A stretch of 64,000 bases of DNA, taken from contig NZ_JBFHGL010000001.1 in assembly GCF_041583195.1 (NCBI RefSeq), positions 62,001 through 126,000 of the forward strand, given 5' to 3'. The notes beneath the pieces are model-generated. The model saw nothing but the letters and a program-made list of their open reading frames with translations. It was not told where the DNA came from and did no database searches. The stretch's first letter is position 1. Each line of letters starts with the position of its first letter. Positions 25,014-32,995 of the stretch are shown here, piece by piece. Made by a program: the position numbers and the translations under genes. This DNA is from Sulfurimonas sp. (GTDB lineage Bacteria > Campylobacterota > Campylobacteria > Campylobacterales > Sulfurimonadaceae).

Positions 25014-26063
25014 ATGGGCGCTGAGAAGTTCATTATAGGTGGTAGTGAGATTCCAAAAGGAACAAACACTATCATAAACATAGATCTTCCAAAACTTTAT
25101 AATACACCTACTCAACTACCTGTAAGAATTATACGCGGTAAAAGAAACGGCCCTACTGTTTTTATTAGTGCCGCTATACATGGAGATGAACTTAACGGTA
25201 TAGAGATCATTAGACGTCTTAGAAAACTGAATATTCTTAAAAAACTAAAAGGCACTCTTATTTTAGTTCCTGTCGTTAACGTTTACGGAATGATGAATCT
25301 TTCTCGTTACTTACCAGATCGACGTGATCTAAACAGAAGTTTTCCTGGTAGTTCAAAAGGCTCTCTTGCAAGCCGTGTCGCAAAAATATTTTTTGATGAA
25401 ATAGTAAGTAAATGTGATTTGGGAATTGATCTTCACACTGCATCTATACATAAGTCAAACCTTCCGCAGATCAGAACAAATATAAAAGATGAGAACACTT
25501 TCAGACTTGCAAAAGCTTTTGAAGCACCTGTAGTTCTACATTCTGAACTAAGAGACGGTTCACTTCGTGCAACCTCTCAGGAGATGGGTGTCCCAATCCT
25601 TCTTTATGAAGCTGGAGAAGCACTCAGATTTGATGAAAAAAGTATACGTATTGGAGTTAAAGGGATCGTCAATGTACTACGTGCAAATGAGATGCTTCCT
25701 AAATCAACACATAGAAGAGCCGTAAAAATTCCAATCATCTCAAAAGAAAGCAGATGGATACGCTCTGTCGAGAGTGGGATGTTAAGAACCATAAAAGCTC
25801 TTGGAGATACTGTTGAACAAGATGAAGTGATAGCCTATATCGATGAACCATTAGGCGATAACAGTTTTGGAATACTATCTCCTTTTGATGGAATTATTAT
25901 AGGAAAATCTGAGATTCCGCTTATCCAAGAAGGAGATGCCGTATTTCATATAGCTAAATTTAAAAACCTTGATTTAGCCGATAATAAAATGGAATACTTT
26001 GCAGAAGATGCTATTGAGCAAAGCGAATTTCACGAACTCAACAATGAAGAGATAATCGAGTAA
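25014..26063 (+). CDS. Succinylglutamate desuccinylase/aspartoacylase-family hydrolase, cytoplasmic copy
   Basis: 349-aa zinc carboxypeptidase-like amidohydrolase. Zinc ligands are in AAIHGDELNGIEIIRRL (His, Glu) and GIDLHTASIHKSN (second His), with RDLNRSFPGSSKGSLASR providing substrate-binding arginines, and a C-terminal biotinyl/lipoyl-like beta region (ALGDTVEQDEVIAYIDEPLG). No signal peptide is visible. Family members remove acyl groups from amino acids such as N-succinylglutamate or N-acetylaspartate. The gene abuts rimK and is followed two bases later by a close paralogue, so it likely hydrolyses an amide or peptide linked to the RimK product. Confidence 0.88.
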   Translation: MGAEKFIIGGSEIPKGTNTIINIDLPKLYNTPTQLPVRIIRGKRNGPTVFISAAIHGDELNGIEIIRRLRKLNILKKLKGTLILVPVVNVYGMMNLSRYLPDRRDLNRSFPGSSKGSLASRVAKIFFDEIVSKCDLGIDLHTASIHKSNLPQIRTNIKDENTFRLAKAFEAPVVLHSELRDGSLRATSQEMGVPILLYEAGEALRFDEKSIRIGVKGIVNVLRANEMLPKSTHRRAVKIPIISKESRWIRSVESGMLRTIKALGDTVEQDEVIAYIDEPLGDNSFGILSPFDGIIIGKSEIPLIQEGDAVFHIAKFKNLDLADNKMEYFAEDAIEQSEFHELNNEEIIE

Positions 26064-26065
26064 CT

Positions 26066-27166
26066 ATGAAAACACTGCTGTCATTACTTCTTTTATCGAC
26101 ACTACTTTTTTCACAAACTGATAAAAAGCTGACACTTGGTGGTGTTGATATAAAAAAAGGTAGTAATGTCACTATAAATATTGAGCTTCCAAATCTTTAT
26201 AACACTCCTACAACTATGCCGGTTTTGGTTATGAGGGGAAAACATGAAGGCCCTGTTGTTTTTATATGTGCAGCCGTACATGGAGATGAGCTAAACGGTA
26301 TAGAGATCATCAGAAGATTTCGCCAGTTAGATATTTTAAAAAAACTAAGAGGGACTGTAATACTGGTACCTATAGTTAATATATACGGGGTTATGAATCT
26401 ATCGCGTTATCTGCCAGACAGACGTGATTTAAATAGACATTTCCCAGGTTCTACTCACGGTTCACTTGCATCAAGAATGGCTGATCTTTTTTTAAATGAG
26501 ATTGTAAAAAAATCTGATTTAGGAATCGACCTTCATACTGCATCTATTCATAAATCAAACCTTCCGCAGATCAGAACAAATATAAAAAATCCATACACTC
26601 TAAAGCTTGCAAAAGCTTTTGAAGCTCCTGTTATTCTACACTCCGAGATAAGAGACGGCTCACTTCGATCAGCTTCTCAGGATATGGGTGTACCAATACT
26701 TTTGTATGAAGCGGGCGAAGCACTTAGATTTGATGAGCAAAGTATTCGAATAGGTGTAAAAGGCCTAGTAAATGTTTTAAGAACTAATAAGATGCTTCCA
26801 AAACTACAAAAAAAACAAAAAGCTAAAAAACTACCAATCATAGTAAGAAGCAGTAGCTGGCTGCGTGCATCACAAAGCGGAGTAATCAGAACTATAAAAG
26901 GTCTTGGAGACACCGTCAAAAAAGGTGAGATTATTGCATATATAAACGAGCCTCTAAATGACAAAAGCCATAAACTACAAGCTCCATATGATGGTATAAT
27001 AATTGGTAAATCAGAGATACCGCTAATTCAAGAAGGCGATGCAGTTTTTCATATAGCAAACTTTAAAAAGCTATCACTTGCCGAGAAAAAGATACTTTAC
27101 TTTTGTGAAGATGCACTTGAAAACTGTGAGTTTATTGATTTTAATGATGAGGAGATTATTGAATGA
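26066..27166 (+). CDS. Exported aspartoacylase-family hydrolase, paralogue of upstream gene
   Basis: 366-aa paralogue of the preceding gene, alike almost end to end (AAVHGDELNGIEIIRRF, RDLNRHFPGSTHGSLASR, LGIDLHTASIHKSNLPQIR). The difference is an added N-terminus MKTLLSLLLLSTLLFSQTDKK, a good signal peptide. The two copies therefore probably do the same chemistry on different sides of the inner membrane. The start codon follows the upstream stop by two bases and its stop overlaps the MscS ATG by four bases. Zinc ligands appear intact. Confidence 0.87.
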   Translation: MKTLLSLLLLSTLLFSQTDKKLTLGGVDIKKGSNVTINIELPNLYNTPTTMPVLVMRGKHEGPVVFICAAVHGDELNGIEIIRRFRQLDILKKLRGTVILVPIVNIYGVMNLSRYLPDRRDLNRHFPGSTHGSLASRMADLFLNEIVKKSDLGIDLHTASIHKSNLPQIRTNIKNPYTLKLAKAFEAPVILHSEIRDGSLRSASQDMGVPILLYEAGEALRFDEQSIRIGVKGLVNVLRTNKMLPKLQKKQKAKKLPIIVRSSSWLRASQSGVIRTIKGLGDTVKKGEIIAYINEPLNDKSHKLQAPYDGIIIGKSEIPLIQEGDAVFHIANFKKLSLAEKKILYFCEDALENCEFIDFNDEEIIE

Positions 27167-28560
27167 TGAGAAAATTTTTATATTTACTTTTACTTTCATC
27201 AACACTTCTTTTTGCTGTTGAGCAGAGTGAAAACATCGAAAAATCAAAAAACATATGGGACTCTAAAAATATTTGGATCAAAACGTATGTAAATAATAAA
27301 AACTACTACACGATCATAAATAACATAGTAAAAATAGAGCAAAAGATCAAAAAAAATAAGAACAATCAACAAGAGCTTGCAAAACTAAAAAGAAGACTAG
27401 ATATACAAAAATCAAAACTAGAACTATATGAGAGAAACAAAAGTTTTGACGAGCTTTTAAAGGAGTACAAGTTCTCTGTACCGGAAATTACTGCATACGA
27501 TTATTTTTATAAAAATTCAAAAAACAAACTTGTTAAGATGATAGACCATCTTATAGATATGAAAAATGAACTTAACAAAGCATCTTCACTTTTAAATAGT
27601 TACTACGAAAAAAATAAAAACTCATCTGTATCTTTGGAAGATATAAAGTACTTTGAAGAGTTTTTGGAAAATATCAACAAAACCTACATAAATCTTACAG
27701 ATGCTAGAGATTTACTAGATAAAAAATATGAAGAATATTACAACGAGAAGCTTCAAAAACATCTTATCACTCTTATGTTACTTGTAGTCGTATATACTTT
27801 TTATAGAATATTTTTATTTATATATACGTTAATTGAAACTAAACTCAAAAATGATATAAATCATATACATAGAAAAATAATATCTCTTATATTTTATTCT
27901 ATTATTCTAGTAGCTCTAGTCGTTAGGTATTTAGAAGACTTTATGTACATCATAACTTTTCTGAGTGTTGTCGCGGCAGCTCTAACTATAGCCTTACGTG
28001 AGGTTATTTTAAATATTGTCGCTTCTATATATATCTTTTTTAGCAATATGATTAGAGTTGGTGACAGAATTATGGTGCAGTTTGAAACTAAACATACAAT
28101 AGGAGATATACAGGATATATCTCTTATGAAGATCAAACTGCATGAAATAGAAGACTACTCTAATCTAAAAGAGATCAAAAATGTAGGTCGTACTATTTTT
28201 ATACCAAATTCATATGTATTTACAAAAGTTTTTTACAACTACTCACGTAAAAAAGATGCGCTTATAAACGATCTTATAGAATTTGAATTTAAAAGTGACA
28301 ACGACTTTGAAGTGATAGAGAAAATAACAAAAGAAGTTCTACTTAGTTTTAATGTACCACATACAATTACTTTTACACTAAACAATTTAAAAACAGGTGT
28401 TATAGGACTTATATCGTATCAGGTAAACTACAAGTTAGCTTCAAAAATGCGCGGAGAGATATCTATAAAACTGCTTCAAGCATATAACCAAAATGAAAAT
28501 ATAAAACTAAAAACATCAAAAGCTGCTACTAAATCAAATACAGATGAGGCTGAAGGATAA
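27163..28560 (+). CDS. MscS-family mechanosensitive channel with long N-terminal region
   Basis: 465-aa membrane protein with a signal-like N-terminus, then about 190 residues of charged coiled-coil (KIEQKIKKNKNNQQELAKLKRR and following), three helices from about residue 205, and an MscS pore/beta domain: VVAAALTIALREVILNIVASIYI, NMIRVGDRIMVQFETKHTIGDIQDIS and FIPNSYVFTKVFYNYS. The ATGATG start overlaps the upstream stop by four bases. The periplasmic coiled-coil is unlike the short E. coli MscS and more like larger MscK-type members. It presumably releases solutes during hypo-osmotic shock. Confidence 0.85.
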   Translation: MMRKFLYLLLLSSTLLFAVEQSENIEKSKNIWDSKNIWIKTYVNNKNYYTIINNIVKIEQKIKKNKNNQQELAKLKRRLDIQKSKLELYERNKSFDELLKEYKFSVPEITAYDYFYKNSKNKLVKMIDHLIDMKNELNKASSLLNSYYEKNKNSSVSLEDIKYFEEFLENINKTYINLTDARDLLDKKYEEYYNEKLQKHLITLMLLVVVYTFYRIFLFIYTLIETKLKNDINHIHRKIISLIFYSIILVALVVRYLEDFMYIITFLSVVAAALTIALREVILNIVASIYIFFSNMIRVGDRIMVQFETKHTIGDIQDISLMKIKLHEIEDYSNLKEIKNVGRTIFIPNSYVFTKVFYNYSRKKDALINDLIEFEFKSDNDFEVIEKITKEVLLSFNVPHTITFTLNNLKTGVIGLISYQVNYKLASKMRGEISIKLLQAYNQNENIKLKTSKAATKSNTDEAEG

Positions 28561-29484
28561 ATGGATTACCAAAAAATACTAAACGAAATTTCTGAAGAGA
28601 TCAAACCGTATTTAAACGAAGGAAAAGTTGCTGACTATATTCCTGCACTGGCTAATGTAGATCCTAATCAGTTTGCTATGAGTATAACTATGTTTGATGG
28701 CACACAGTACAGTGTAGGCAATGCAGACACGCTATTTTCAATTCAGAGCATCTCAAAAGTTTTTACTTTTACACTTGCACTTAAATACTACAGTACTGAT
28801 CTATATAAACGTTTAGGACATGAGCCATCAGGAAATCCATTTAACTCTTTAGTACAACTTGAATATGAACATGGTAAGCCTAGAAACCCATTTATAAATG
28901 CAGGTGCTATAAATGTAACAGATGCGCTTGTGAGTCACTATAAAGATGAAGATATAGCTTATAAAGAGGTGTTAGAGTTTATAAGATCAATTGCCGATGA
29001 TCATACTATAGATTCAAACCCTGTTGTTTCTGCATCTGAGATGGAACATGGGTTTAGAAATATATCTCTTGCTAACTTAATGAAGAGCTTTAACAACTTC
29101 GATAATAATGTAAATGAAGTGGTAAACGTATACTTTAAGCACTGCTCGGTTGAGATGAATACCAAGATGCTCTCACGTGCTATGTTATACTTAGCTAATC
29201 ATGGAGTAGATCCCATTACAGATAAAACATACATTAGTACACAACAGGCTAAACGTATAAATGCTGTTATGCTTACATGTGGGCATTATGATGCATCTGG
29301 AGACTTTGCGTTTCATGTCGGACTTCCAGGTAAAAGTGGAGTCGGAGGCGGAATAGTTGCAGTAGTACCTAAGATGATGGGTATATCTGTGTTCTCGCCT
29401 GCACTTAATGCTCAAGGCAATTCACTTGTTGGTACAATGGCACTGGAACTTTTTACAAATAAAACAGGATTTTCTATTTTTTAG
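28561..29484 (+). CDS. glsA: Glutaminase
   Basis: 307-aa serine-dependent glutaminase of the beta-lactamase-like fold, hydrolysing glutamine to glutamate and ammonia. The catalytic SxxK is in TLFSIQSISKVFTFTLAL (near residue 64); NPFINAGAINVTDAL, SEMEHGFRNISLANLMKS and the C-terminal FHVGLPGKSGVGGGIVAVVP complete the signature. The ATG follows the MscS stop directly. In this cluster it would supply glutamate, the substrate of RimK and a major osmolyte, although assignment of that role is inference. Confidence 0.95.
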   Translation: MDYQKILNEISEEIKPYLNEGKVADYIPALANVDPNQFAMSITMFDGTQYSVGNADTLFSIQSISKVFTFTLALKYYSTDLYKRLGHEPSGNPFNSLVQLEYEHGKPRNPFINAGAINVTDALVSHYKDEDIAYKEVLEFIRSIADDHTIDSNPVVSASEMEHGFRNISLANLMKSFNNFDNNVNEVVNVYFKHCSVEMNTKMLSRAMLYLANHGVDPITDKTYISTQQAKRINAVMLTCGHYDASGDFAFHVGLPGKSGVGGGIVAVVPKMMGISVFSPALNAQGNSLVGTMALELFTNKTGFSIF

Positions 29485-29493
29485 GAGTTTATT

Positions 29494-30408
29494 TTGAAAA
29501 CATTACTACTAATTTCATTGTTAAGTATATCGTTGATTGCATCTGAAGATCTTACAACTCAAATTAAAGGTTTTTTTGATCTGTCTTTATTTGAGTTTGA
29601 CAAAAAGTCAATAAGTTTAGCCAGCCTTATAGAAGCTGTTCTCTATATAGTAGCCGGTTTTTTATTAGGATTTTTATATAAAAGATGGGTTTTAAGAGCA
29701 ACATCAAAATATAAAGATGTAAGTATGATGACTGTGCGTTTGATCTCAAATATAGGTTACTACGTCATTATACTTGTTTTTGTAATAAGCGGCGTAAGTG
29801 TTTTAGGGATAGACCTGAGTTCTCTTTCATTAATAGCAGGTGCGTTATCTATAGGTATAGGTTTTGGTCTGCAAACTGTTGTTTCAAACCTGATTGCAGG
29901 TATTATCATCATGTTTGAACGCACAATTAGAATTGGAGACATTATTGAAGTTAACGATACTCTCAGCGGTACTGTAACAGATATGCGTATACGTTCCACT
30001 ACAATAAAAACATTTGATAATATTGACATTATAGTTCCAAATTCATCTTTCATACAAAACAATGTAGTAAACTTAACTCTTGAAGATAGGATTAGAAGAT
30101 TGCACATACCTTTTGGAGTAGCTTACGGCAGTGAGATTCAAGAAGTCAAAAAAGCTGTTCTGGAAGCACTTGATAAAAGTGACTTAATATATATCAGAGA
30201 TGATGAAGATAAAAAACCTGATATTAGAATGACACTTATGAATGCAAGCAGTGTTGATTTAGAACTTATTGTATGGGTCAACAGAAGCCTAAAACTAACA
30301 CAACCTTCACTACCATCAGACTTTTTAATTTTAATATATGATGCACTAAGAGCAAATAACATTGAGATTCCATTTCCTCAAGTTGATGTGCATATGAAAA
30401 GTGAATAG
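29494..30408 (+). CDS. MscS-family mechanosensitive channel (short form)
   Basis: 304-aa classical small MscS protein: signal-like first segment, helices from about residue 45, the glycine/alanine-rich pore helix LSLIAGALSIGIGFGLQTVVSNLIAGIIIMFE, then the beta domain RTIRIGDIIEVNDTLSGTVTDMRIR, IVPNSSFIQNNVVN, and a C-terminal alpha/beta domain. The start is TTG with AGGAGT about seven bases upstream. It is the second MscS gene in the cluster and lacks the long coiled-coil of the first; the pair flanks glutaminase. Confidence 0.9.
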   Translation: MKTLLLISLLSISLIASEDLTTQIKGFFDLSLFEFDKKSISLASLIEAVLYIVAGFLLGFLYKRWVLRATSKYKDVSMMTVRLISNIGYYVIILVFVISGVSVLGIDLSSLSLIAGALSIGIGFGLQTVVSNLIAGIIIMFERTIRIGDIIEVNDTLSGTVTDMRIRSTTIKTFDNIDIIVPNSSFIQNNVVNLTLEDRIRRLHIPFGVAYGSEIQEVKKAVLEALDKSDLIYIRDDEDKKPDIRMTLMNASSVDLELIVWVNRSLKLTQPSLPSDFLILIYDALRANNIEIPFPQVDVHMKSE

Positions 30409-30410
30409 AT

Positions 30411-31202
30411 ATGGAAAATATTTTAACTCAAATAGATGCTCTACACTTAGAAGATCTAAAAAATGATCAACACCCTTCAATATTTGATGATAATGAAGGC
30501 TACAATATTTTAATAGTCCGCCTTCCAGTTATAGCAAACGAAAACGGTGCAAAATCTTTAGGTTTTGTATTTGGTGAACAAAATTCTTACTTTTATGATA
30601 GAAGTAAAAATGAATTTAAAGAGTTTGACAATACTTTTGATTCACCTTATTCGATCATTGATAAAGCAGTTGACAGAGTCCTGAAATCATTTATCAAATA
30701 TCAGGAATCTATCTCAGATATGGAAGAGGATCTGTATGCAAATAAAACTAACAAAGACTTTTTAAATTCATGGCTTGAGATTAAACTCGAAATACTAAGA
30801 ATAGAACGTATGCTTACTAGAACCACAAATACAATGGATGAGTTTATTGACTTTTATGAAAATCAAGAAAACTTCCCTATAAACAAGTATATGGACATAC
30901 ACGAGCACTTAGAACGTACCATGCGTTCAGCTACATTACAACTATCAAAACTTGATTATCTATACAGTTTTTATAATGCAAAATCAAATGATAAAATGAA
31001 CAGAATGATATATGTACTTACAATCATATCAGCCATATTTTTACCGCTGAATTTAGTTGTCGGTTTTTTTGGAATGAATACAAGCGGACTCCCACTTGCT
31101 TCTGGTGAGAACGGTACATACTATGCAATAAGCGTTATGCTCTCACTCGCTTTAGGTGCATCTGTAGTATTTAGGTTTTGGCGAAGAAAAGTGGAAAAAT
31201 AA
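30411..31202 (+). CDS. CorA-like divalent-cation transporter
   Basis: 263-aa protein with a soluble N-terminal alpha/beta domain, a long helical stretch (LEIKLEILRIERMLTRTTNTMDEFIDFYEN), and two C-terminal membrane helices separated by the signature VGFFGMNTSGLPLASGENG, a CorA GMN motif. It is shorter than typical CorA (about 315 aa), closer to ZntB-like and small archaeal-type members. Mg or Zn transport is expected. Two bases separate it from the upstream MscS gene, and it is the last gene of the cluster, convergent with a CBS-GGDEF gene. Confidence 0.85.
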   Translation: MENILTQIDALHLEDLKNDQHPSIFDDNEGYNILIVRLPVIANENGAKSLGFVFGEQNSYFYDRSKNEFKEFDNTFDSPYSIIDKAVDRVLKSFIKYQESISDMEEDLYANKTNKDFLNSWLEIKLEILRIERMLTRTTNTMDEFIDFYENQENFPINKYMDIHEHLERTMRSATLQLSKLDYLYSFYNAKSNDKMNRMIYVLTIISAIFLPLNLVVGFFGMNTSGLPLASGENGTYYAISVMLSLALGASVVFRFWRRKVEK

Positions 31203-31212
31203 TTAGCTAAGA

Positions 31213-32547
31213 CTATATATCATCCTGTGTTTTAACACAGTTTCTTCCACTTGCCTTTGCAAGGTATAATGCCTGGTCTGCTTTGTTTATAACTTCATCC
31301 ATATCACTTCCCTCTTCTACCAAAGAGACACCCAAGCTTATAGTGACATGCCCAGCTACATCAATTTCTAACTCTTGAACTTGGTATCTTAACTCTTCTG
31401 CAATTTTATAAGCATTTGTAAGATCAGCTGTAGGGAGTAATATTACGAATTCTTCACCACCCCATCTGGCAACAATATCAACATTTCTTAGTGTTTTTAA
31501 AAGTGTATGTGCAACTTGAACTAAGACCTTGTCACCTATGTTATGTCCGTATTTGTCGTTTACGTTTTTAAAATAATCTATATCGAGTAAAATTAAAGAC
31601 ATCTCATTATGTCTTTGTACCATTGATTTATATGTAGATACGTAAAGTTCAGAAAACTTGTATCTATTGTAGAGTCCTGTTAAACTATCCGTAGATGCCA
31701 TAGTTTCATATTCTTTATTTTTATTTTCAAGAATAGAGTTAATTTCACGTAACTCGTCTTGGTACTCTTTCATAAGCACTGCCCATTTTGAGTATGTTAA
31801 AGATATCAACTCTTTTTGAGACACTATTCCTGCTAGTCTTCCTTCTTCATCTACTACTACAACCCTTTTATAGTGTTTGCTTTGAATAAACTCCAAAGCT
31901 TCTTTTATAGATGCATTTCTCTCTATAGAGTCTACCGGGAATGACATAAACTTAGAGATACTTACATCTAGTTGCACTTTCTGTTTTATAAGTACCATAA
32001 GATCTTTTGTAGTTAATATCCCTATAGGTTTCATATCTTCAACTACAACTACATGGTCCATAAAACCTTCAACCATTTCTGATAAAAGATTAGATATAAG
32101 CGTATCTTTAGAGACAGTTTTCATTTTACTACCAATCTTTAAAAAATCAATCAGTCTGTAGTTATCCATTAAAGTATGAGGATCTATATGGGTTGTTATA
32201 TCTGTATGCGTTATAAGACCAAAAAGAGAATTGTCATCATTAATTGCACAAATATACTCCATCGAATTATTTAAATACTCTACAGTATCAAGTATATTTT
32301 TATCTGCACTGATAGTTGGGATTATGTCTAGTTTTAATGAGCTTATAGGCAGACTCAAGTCAATTTCGTCTCTTTGTATTTTAAGTACATCCAAAACTGT
32401 AAAAATTCTGTATTTCACACCGTCTTCAATAACAATGTTCCTATGATTGTTGCGGATCATAACATCTATAGCATTTAAAATTGAGCTAGATATGTCAACA
32501 CTTACAACATTAGTATTTGCTACTTCTTTAATTAATAGAAATCTCAT
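31213..32547 (-). CDS. CBS-domain diguanylate cyclase
   Basis: 444-aa cytoplasmic protein. The first 250 residues contain repeated CBS motifs (VSVDISSSILNAIDVMIRNNHRNIVI, LFGLITHTDITTH, PIGILTTKDLM, LAGIVSQKELISL), so about four CBS domains that would bind adenine nucleotides. After a coiled-coil linker (about 255-285) comes a GGDEF domain with STDSLTGLYNRYKF and RWGGEEFVILLP, the active GGEEF form. It is predicted to make c-di-GMP in response to cellular energy or nucleotide state. It is convergent with the CorA-like gene, 10 bp away. Confidence 0.9.
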   Translation of the reverse strand: MRFLLIKEVANTNVVSVDISSSILNAIDVMIRNNHRNIVIEDGVKYRIFTVLDVLKIQRDEIDLSLPISSLKLDIIPTISADKNILDTVEYLNNSMEYICAINDDNSLFGLITHTDITTHIDPHTLMDNYRLIDFLKIGSKMKTVSKDTLISNLLSEMVEGFMDHVVVVEDMKPIGILTTKDLMVLIKQKVQLDVSISKFMSFPVDSIERNASIKEALEFIQSKHYKRVVVVDEEGRLAGIVSQKELISLTYSKWAVLMKEYQDELREINSILENKNKEYETMASTDSLTGLYNRYKFSELYVSTYKSMVQRHNEMSLILLDIDYFKNVNDKYGHNIGDKVLVQVAHTLLKTLRNVDIVARWGGEEFVILLPTADLTNAYKIAEELRYQVQELEIDVAGHVTISLGVSLVEEGSDMDEVINKADQALYLAKASGRNCVKTQDDI

Positions 32548-32617
32548 TAAACCCCTATATTATTTTTTGTATATGTTAATTATAAAACAATGTTATTTTA
32601 AGTTGGTTTAAAAAAAA

Positions 32618-32971
32618 TTATTGAAGTAGAAAGTCTTTTAAGGATTCAGTATGAGACTGATCATATGTATTTGTAATATCTAAAAACTTTTTCTTAGCGT
32701 TTACATGACACTCTCTACACTCTTCAAAAACAGCATGTTCAGGAATCTCTTCTGGTTCTAAGTCCTCTTGTTTATGGCATGAAAAACATTTTTCACCACA
32801 CTCTAAAACAGATTTTTTATTTGGGGAGTGGCATTTAATACACGTGAGCATTGGCTTGTGTGCTTCGTTTGAATCAATACCTTTTATAAGTTTAGGGTGA
32901 CATGTAAAACAGTCACCCATATTTGCATAAATTGATGTTAATAATATAGTTGTTAATAGTAAAATTTTCAT
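32618..32971 (-). CDS. Exported tetrahaem c-type cytochrome
   Basis: 117-aa protein with a signal peptide (MKILLLTTILLTSIYANM) and four CxxCH haem motifs: CFTCH, CIKCH, CFSCH and CRECH. Spare histidines (HPKL, EAHK, EHAVF) could supply axial ligands, as in class III/cytochrome c3-like or NrfH-related small carriers. It should be a periplasmic electron shuttle. It lies downstream of clpB on the same strand but 24 bp apart and functionally unrelated to it; its redox partner is not evident nearby. Confidence 0.88.
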   Translation of the reverse strand: MKILLLTTILLTSIYANMGDCFTCHPKLIKGIDSNEAHKPMLTCIKCHSPNKKSVLECGEKCFSCHKQEDLEPEEIPEHAVFEECRECHVNAKKKFLDITNTYDQSHTESLKDFLLQ

Positions 32972-32995
32972 GGCAAAATTATAACTAATAATTAT

